DNA of 6,219 nucleotides from an uncultured Bacteroidota bacterium (GTDB lineage: Bacteria > Bacteroidota > Bacteroidia > Chitinophagales > Chitinophagaceae). Shown here in pieces: positions 5,654-6,219 of the stretch; within the stretch, counting starts at the first letter, position 1; the number at the start of each line of letters is the position of its first letter. A program made the position numbers and the translations under genes. Under the pieces are notes generated by a model. It was not told the origin of the DNA and did not search any database. It saw only the letters and a list, made by a program, of their open reading frames with translations. The DNA lies in the NCBI GenBank assembly GCA_903913355.1, contig CAIWKU010000109.1, positions 1-6,219 of the forward strand, given 5' to 3'.

Positions 5654-6219
5654 ATGTGTTTTTCAGCTAATGCAAGTTTTGGCGCAGGCGCCGTTTTATC
5701 AGTTATAGGCATCGCTACTGTAACCAGGGTTAATAGCTCCCGGCAGGTATTCTTTGCTGCCATACCTTTTTTGTTTGGGGTCCAGCAGATCATAGAAGGG
5801 GTTACCTGGTTAAGTTTTATGCATACTGATTATGCAGACTGGCAATCGTTTTCAGTGAAAGGCTTCCTTTTCTTTGCACATATTCTTTGGCCGGTTTGGA
5901 TACCCTTATCTATGTTGTTGTTGGAAGAAAATCCCTTTAAGAAGAGGATTTTGCAATGGATACTGGGTATCGCTTTTCTTTTATCGGCCAGCGAATTATA
6001 CTGTCTGGTGATTTATCCGGCCGATGCCGATATTGCAGGACATCATATTGAGTATACCATACATTACCCTAAGATATATGCCATATGTACGGAAGCAGTA
6101 TATGTATTAGTAACACTGATACCCTGCTTTTTATCCGGGAAAAGAAAGATGTGGATTTTTGGGGTTTCCTTAGCGATTACCCTTTTACTTTCAGCAGTTT
6201 TTTTTAAACTATACCTGGT
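5654..6219 (+). CDS. Multi-pass membrane protein of the MCFSA/DUF6629 type (partial, 3' end missing)
   Basis: An open frame runs from the ATG at 5654 to the right edge with no stop: 188 complete codons plus two bases. The start is set by the N-terminal M-C-F-S-A-N-A-S-F, which I recall as the hallmark of proteins annotated DUF6629. The second recalled hallmark, F41-G-V-Q-Q-x-x-E-G49-x-x-W52, is also present. About six hydrophobic helices can be drawn (about 8-25, 32-52, 70-91, 99-121, 140-160 and 167-187), giving a polytopic inner-membrane protein. Charged or polar residues inside or next to helices (Gln44, Gln45, Glu48, Glu114, Glu147) could form a functional site, but this is inference. No function is known to me. 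A purine patch AGGG (5647-5650) lies only 3 bases before the ATG and is a poor Shine-Dalgarno. The gene follows the MutS-like gene by 32 bases with no visible terminator, so read-through is likely. It carries an 8-T run at 6198-6205. Confidence 0.82.
   Translation, partial: MCFSANASFGAGAVLSVIGIATVTRVNSSRQVFFAAIPFLFGVQQIIEGVTWLSFMHTDYADWQSFSVKGFLFFAHILWPVWIPLSMLLLEENPFKKRILQWILGIAFLLSASELYCLVIYPADADIAGHHIEYTIHYPKIYAICTEAVYVLVTLIPCFLSGKRKMWIFGVSLAITLLLSAVFFKLYL

Noticed and set aside
1..6219. Defence system, mobile element, CRISPR array or RNA gene
   Set aside because: I saw no repeats with regular spacing, no transposase or integrase, no tRNA-like cloverleaf and no nuclease-plus-sensor gene pairing; the beta-CASP nuclease and the MutS-like ATPase are separated by galK and each belongs to a widespread family.

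Overview
The window looks like chromosomal DNA of a Bacteroidota bacterium, plausibly of the order Chitinophagales; the lower rank is a guess. Reasons: moderately AT-rich DNA; almost no Shine-Dalgarno sequences before the starts; and a gene set typical of that phylum (a secreted CSWC thioredoxin-fold protein, a DUF4442 protein, a membrane MutS-like ATPase, and a protein beginning MCFSA). Every gene is on the + strand and coding density is high. No tRNA, rRNA, CRISPR array, insertion sequence or phage gene was seen.

Layout: 1-102 is a short non-coding leader. 103-606 encodes an exported thioredoxin-fold protein. 637-1122 encodes a DUF4442 hotdog-fold protein. 1206-2606 encodes a metallo-beta-lactamase/beta-CASP protein of the Cft2/CPSF73-like RNA-processing family. 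It is the only gene with a strong Shine-Dalgarno, which places its start at the ATG at 1206 rather than the TTG at 1179. 2665-3840 encodes galactokinase (galK). 3843-5621, only 2 bases after galK, encodes a MutS-domain-V ATPase with four predicted membrane segments. 5654-6219 is the first 188 codons of a multi-pass membrane protein of the MCFSA/DUF6629 type, cut by the right edge.

How they fit together: the gaps are 30, 83, 58, 2 and 32 bases and no convincing terminator lies between genes, so one or two co-transcribed runs are possible. The 83-base gap before the beta-CASP gene is the likeliest place for a break. No single pathway is evident: galactokinase has no galT, galE, galM or sugar transporter beside it here, and its link to the MutS-like gene is positional only. 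The set looks like ordinary Bacteroidota housekeeping and conserved-hypothetical genes. I did not find a clear new multi-gene system. The least understood items are the membrane MutS-like ATPase and the MCFSA membrane protein.
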